From assembly GCF_000715075.1 (NCBI RefSeq), contig NC_134100.1, positions 30,672,042-30,736,041 on the forward strand: a stretch of 64,000 bases of DNA. The letters are read 5' to 3'. Position numbers and translations under genes: made by a program. Below are positions 60,202-64,000 of the stretch, piece by piece. How positions within the stretch are numbered: position 1 is the first letter of the stretch; each line of letters starts with the position of its first letter. A model generated the notes under the pieces. The model made no database searches, had not been told where the DNA came from, and saw only the letters and a program-made list of their open reading frames with translations. The stretch is from Nicotiana tabacum. Taxonomy: Eukaryota; Streptophyta; Magnoliopsida; Solanales; Solanaceae.

Positions 60202-63200
60202 TGTTGGTACCCAATTTTTCCCTGTATATTTTTCATATATACAAAATACTTTCAAAATAACATATGTATGCATATATAAGCATGCCCAAGTGTTTTAGTA
60301 TTTTTTTCCAATTTTTAATAATTTTCAATTTATTGCTCATTTTAGCAGTATAAAAACCAATAATTATTCCCAAAATTATCAGTTTGGTGGATAATTTATT
60401 TTATTTCCCATATTTATACCAAAATATAGTTAAGGTAATTTTTATATATATTTACAAATTTATTTAGTATTTTTAAAGCTAAATTGCATATAATTGCAAT
60501 TCTAGCCTACTTTAAGATTTATTAGCATTTTTATAATCATAAAATTGGTTTCAGTATATTTAAATTAATATTTATGTGTTATTAACTAATCCAGTGCTTT
60601 TAATTTATTTTCAAAATCATTTTTACTATTTTTGTAAAATAAAAGGGAAAAACTGGCTATGTAAATTTTAGCCTCCTTTCGTTTCAATTTTAGCCCCATT
60701 ACATTTCAATTTTAACCTCCAATTGAACCAATCTTAACCTCCAATTGGACCAGCCCAATTTCAATTTTAACTCGACACCCTTAACCCGTTCACTAACCCG
60801 CCCAACCTCTCTTTTAATCCAGGACGTTGATCGTTTCGATCAACGGCCACGATCGTCCCTTACCATTTTAATTCACCTAACCCTACCCTAATCCCCCATT
60901 TCATTCTGATAGCTGCCTTTGCATACTCTCCTGTCCCAAAACACTCTCGCTCGAAGGTTCCTCGGAACCCTAGTCATGTTCTACCCTTTTAAACCACACT
61001 TTCACCGGAATCCATGGCTTCTTAGGCCATGGATGGCCTGTACTCACCCTCCTCCACTATTAAACCCTGGGTGTTTGAAGTTTCGAGGTCCGACCTCGAT
61101 GGTGTCCTTTCAGATCTCTATAGATTCAAGGTTCTATGGCCTTTCCGGCCTGGCTCCGACGTATTCAGGCATCAAAAGCCTATTTCTGACCTCTCCGACT
61201 CAAGATCGGACCTTCTTCCAAGCCTTTCTAATTTCTGGGGTTTCTCTGAAACCCTAAGATATTCGAGGTTTTTCTCTGGTTGTTTTCTTATATCTATGCT
61301 ACATCTGTGTTCTACTAGAGTTTTTAAACGTTTTCCCCAAGCTTTTCTTTCAATATTTGTTTCTCTTCGATTTAGGGTTTCTGGAAAAAAAATGTTAAAA
61401 TGTTTTCTGACTCTTCTTCTTCTTTTCTTTGTGTGAATCTATCTATGCAATGTTGTATGTTCTCTTTTCCTACCTAGCATGTTCTTCTCTTGTTTTTATG
61501 TTTGCCTTATTATGCATGTTCTTCTATTGTGCTTCGTTCTTCCTTCTATTGGTTCCTATATCATGCTCTCACATGTCTATCTTATATGTTCCTTTACTGT
61601 ATTTTTCTACGAAGCTTTTAGTCCTTTGTTTGCCTTTACTAGACCTTTGTTTGAGTTCTAAACATGTTTCATCTACTGTTTCTTAAATTTATATCACCTC
61701 TTTTCTCTTTTGAACTTGCTTAAGTTCCAAGCTTTTCTTAAAACATGTTCTTTATGCTTCAACTCAGTTCTGTATTCTATTTGCCTCGAACCTGCTATTC
61801 TATCTGTTTGTTTTCTCATGAGTCTCTGAAAGAGATCTCTGAGCCTGTTTCAGTCATTTGTCTTCTCGTCTCTGCATCTGATTCGAGTTGGGAAACCCTA
61901 GGGTTTGGGGGTTTTCAGCGAGTTTGATCTTGTGTGTGGACCGGGGTTCTATTATGGAACACTGGACTCTCTTAAACTAATCCTGAGTCTATGTATTGAA
62001 TTTGAGCTCTTTGTTATGGCCCTTAGCTTTTCTATGATAGACTTTTTCCTACTTAGCATGACAACTCTTTCTTGATTCGCATGTCTGTACACTTTATATA
62101 TGATGAATTCTTCCTTCAAAAAAGGGTTTTGCCAATTTGTGATTGATTCAGAATTCCTTTTAATAAGGATCGATTTATTGTTACTGATTTTTCTTTAATT
62201 AAACCTTTCTTCACCTTTTCTGGTTGGATTCATTCATACCAAAACTCAATTTCTGATTTTTACTGATTGTTGATTGATTGTCTTTCCTTCTTTGCACAAA
62301 CCATGTTGATATCAAACTCTTTCCTTAAATAGTTTCTGTGAATCTGCCCTTCTTGTACTACTTTGGAAATTATTTTGATCAAACTCTTTCCTTAATTATC
62401 TTGCCCGTTTGAAATCAGAATCCCTTAATTGAAGGGAGACCTGATGTGATTGATTTCGAAACTATTTTCTTATCTTTTTCTTACTTGCTTTCTGCACTAT
62501 AAAGGGCACGACCCTTCTGCACTTTTGGGACACTTCTAATTCAATACTCTTTAAGACCTTGAGTTCAACACTTACACAACACTTATTGAACACTTTCAAT
62601 TTCAATACTCCTACATTCTCAATTCAACACTCCACTCTCTTTTGAAATCTTCTGGCTGTGTGTTTGCAATTTGGCATTACTACTGCTCTTCTCTTCTTAT
62701 TTCCTTGAACCCGGTATGTTCTAATTCAACTTTTGGCTTCATCCCTATGTGTTTGCTTTACAGTTTCAACAATCTTATCTACTTTGTTGTTTATGTTCTG
62801 TATTGAATATAATGTTTTCTTTGCATCTGTTGCTGTGTGAATTCCCCATACCCTTATTCCCTTCTACGTGTTTGAGTTAAGGTTCAGGCATGGCAGTATC
62901 CAAATTTCTGCTCATGTCTGGACCTGATCTTTTAATGGATCCTAACTCCCAAACAATGTGTCTAACAGGCTGGTTAAGGGTGTGCCAACACTCCTAATTG
63001 CTGAATATAACCACCAGCCTGTCTTGGCCTTCCCCAAAATCCCCTCTATGCACTTGCACTCTCTCTTAGATTCTAAGTTCTTCCCCCTTCCTATGAGCCT
63101 TGTTTTGGGACCTTGAGCTCCCTCTGAACTTGGACATTTGAGGGGGGGGCCTTCCACACTGCACTATAATCCAATTCTGCAATATATTTGGGTGTAAGCA

Positions 63201-64000
63201 CTGCCCGGAGTCCACTTGAGACTCTTAGGGAACTATGACACATCCCAAATAGGAGAAAGGCTTTGGAATTTGATCTTTGGAGTTGGTTTAGTTCATGCTT
63301 CAAACAGAAGTCTGAATCAGGCTCTCCTTGGTTGGGATTTTATCTTTCTGATGTAATTTTTACTTTCTTTTCTTCATTCTGGGCTGTCATAATTTGTAAT
63401 TAACTCATGGGGGCTTATAGTGAATAGGGAGGGGTACTCATGTATGCATAAGGGTAGATATCATGCTTATTAGGTCTTTATTTCTGCAAATCATGGCAAG
63501 TTCTGCATTCGGCATCTTTGAAATCCTGTTTTAGGTTCTGCACTTCTACATTTTCATATAGAAATCCTGTTTTAGGTTTTGCACTTTTGCATCTTAGAAA
63601 TCCTGCCTATAAGTTCTGCATATATATCATATCAATAACTTTTGCATTTCTGCATCTCATATAGAGAACATGATTGTAGGATTCTGCGTTTTGCTTATCA
63701 TATAGGAAGCATGTCCATAGGGTTTCTGAATACTGCATACGTATCCATCACTAGGCAAAAGATATATAGGCTTAAATAATAAAAATCAGCATTTTAGACG
63801 CCATGCCTATAGGATTTCTTCATTTTCGTAAAGGTTAAAATCAGTCACACTTAGAAAGAATGCCCATAGGAATAAGCAACTAATCTGAATCCATCAACTT
63901 GCCTATAAGTTTAAAATCAGTAATAGCATTGCTTAAATGCTTGCAGAACTTATGTTCCTGCTGTTAATAAATCTTCTTCTGAAATCAGTATCTTTCTCTT
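60202..64000 (+). repeat. 3' LTR of the Tat element, cut by the window edge
   Basis: It matches the 5' LTR from 45460 to about 49272; roughly 185 bases are missing at the edge. Differences are scattered at several per hundred bases, with small indels (for example an extra block near 61180-61220 relative to the 5' copy). The TATA-like box is at 62498-62504. Confidence 0.93.

Larger units (their letters stand above)
45460..64000 (+). mobile_element. Tat-lineage Gypsy giant element, right end outside window
   Basis: Two LTRs of about 4 kb start with TGTTGRTACCCAATTTTT at 45460 and 60202. Between them are a Tat-type primer site, gag, protease, a G-patch-like segment, RT, RNase H, a second archaeal-type RNase H, integrase, and 2.4 kb of repeat-rich non-coding sequence ending in a polypurine tract. 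The second RNase H before integrase, long LTRs and tandem repeats ahead of the 3' LTR mark the Tat/Ogre lineage. Length in the window is over 18.5 kb. Stops, frameshifts and two internal deletions show it is inactive. It is the youngest layer of the right-hand nest by position. Confidence 0.92.

Overview
The window is eukaryotic, from a flowering plant and most likely a nightshade, with Nicotiana the best guess. It has one intron-containing plant gene whose product closely resembles the tobacco salicylic-acid-binding protein 2 / methylesterase family (16813-18630). Nearly everything else is layered retrotransposon sequence of plant lineages: Copia/Sirevirus, Gypsy/Tekay-like chromovirus, Gypsy/Athila, Gypsy/Tat and an RTE-type LINE. 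I saw no bacterial-style operons, rRNA, tRNA or CRISPR.

Left part (1-16055). A minus-strand, Tat-like long LTR fills 1-3991 and runs off the left edge. A decayed plus-strand Copia polymerase tail (4430-5380) follows with its 3' LTR. That LTR is split by a complete minus-strand Sirevirus-type Copia element (5955-15999) with the 5-bp duplication ATTGT on both sides. The Sirevirus has gag, pol and a downstream envelope-like region, all broken by stops and frameshifts.

Gene island (16056-19544). The methylesterase gene has three exons that join in phase 0 into 262 codons with an intact Ser-Asp-His triad. It is the only apparently functional host gene here.

Middle (19545-40222). An LTR element with about 3-kb LTRs and a non-coding interior (a LARD-like element) comes first. 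Its 3' LTR carries a 781-bp hAT-type non-autonomous element with an 8-bp target duplication. This 3' LTR ends in a 5'-truncated RTE LINE. The LINE breaks off in its reverse transcriptase and is fused to a 5'-truncated LTR of a Tekay-like chromovirus (31548-40222). The chromovirus keeps a nearly open protease-RT-RNase H-integrase-chromodomain region but has no gag. In place of gag it has a roughly 1-kb leader shared with the LARD-like element.

Right part (40223-64000). A minus-strand Gypsy gag-protease relic was hit twice, by the chromovirus (junction 40222/40223) and by an Athila-type element (LTR from about 41358). The Athila element is cut in or after its protease at 45459/45460 by a very large Tat-lineage element (45460 to beyond 64000). 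The Tat element has about 4-kb LTRs, gag, protease, a G-patch-like segment, RT, two RNase H domains, an integrase missing its second catalytic Asp, and two tandem-repeat arrays before its 3' LTR.

The coding parts of these elements are recognised from conserved motifs read by eye. LTR boundaries come from comparing the paired copies and from primer-binding and polypurine sites. Boundaries given as about are uncertain by tens of bases. No unambiguous new biological system was found. The most unusual signals are the gag-less chromovirus sharing its leader with a non-coding element, the recurring GAACCNGGTTC palindrome in the Sirevirus, the G-patch-like module in the Tat polyprotein, and the deletion scar joining the LINE to the LTR.
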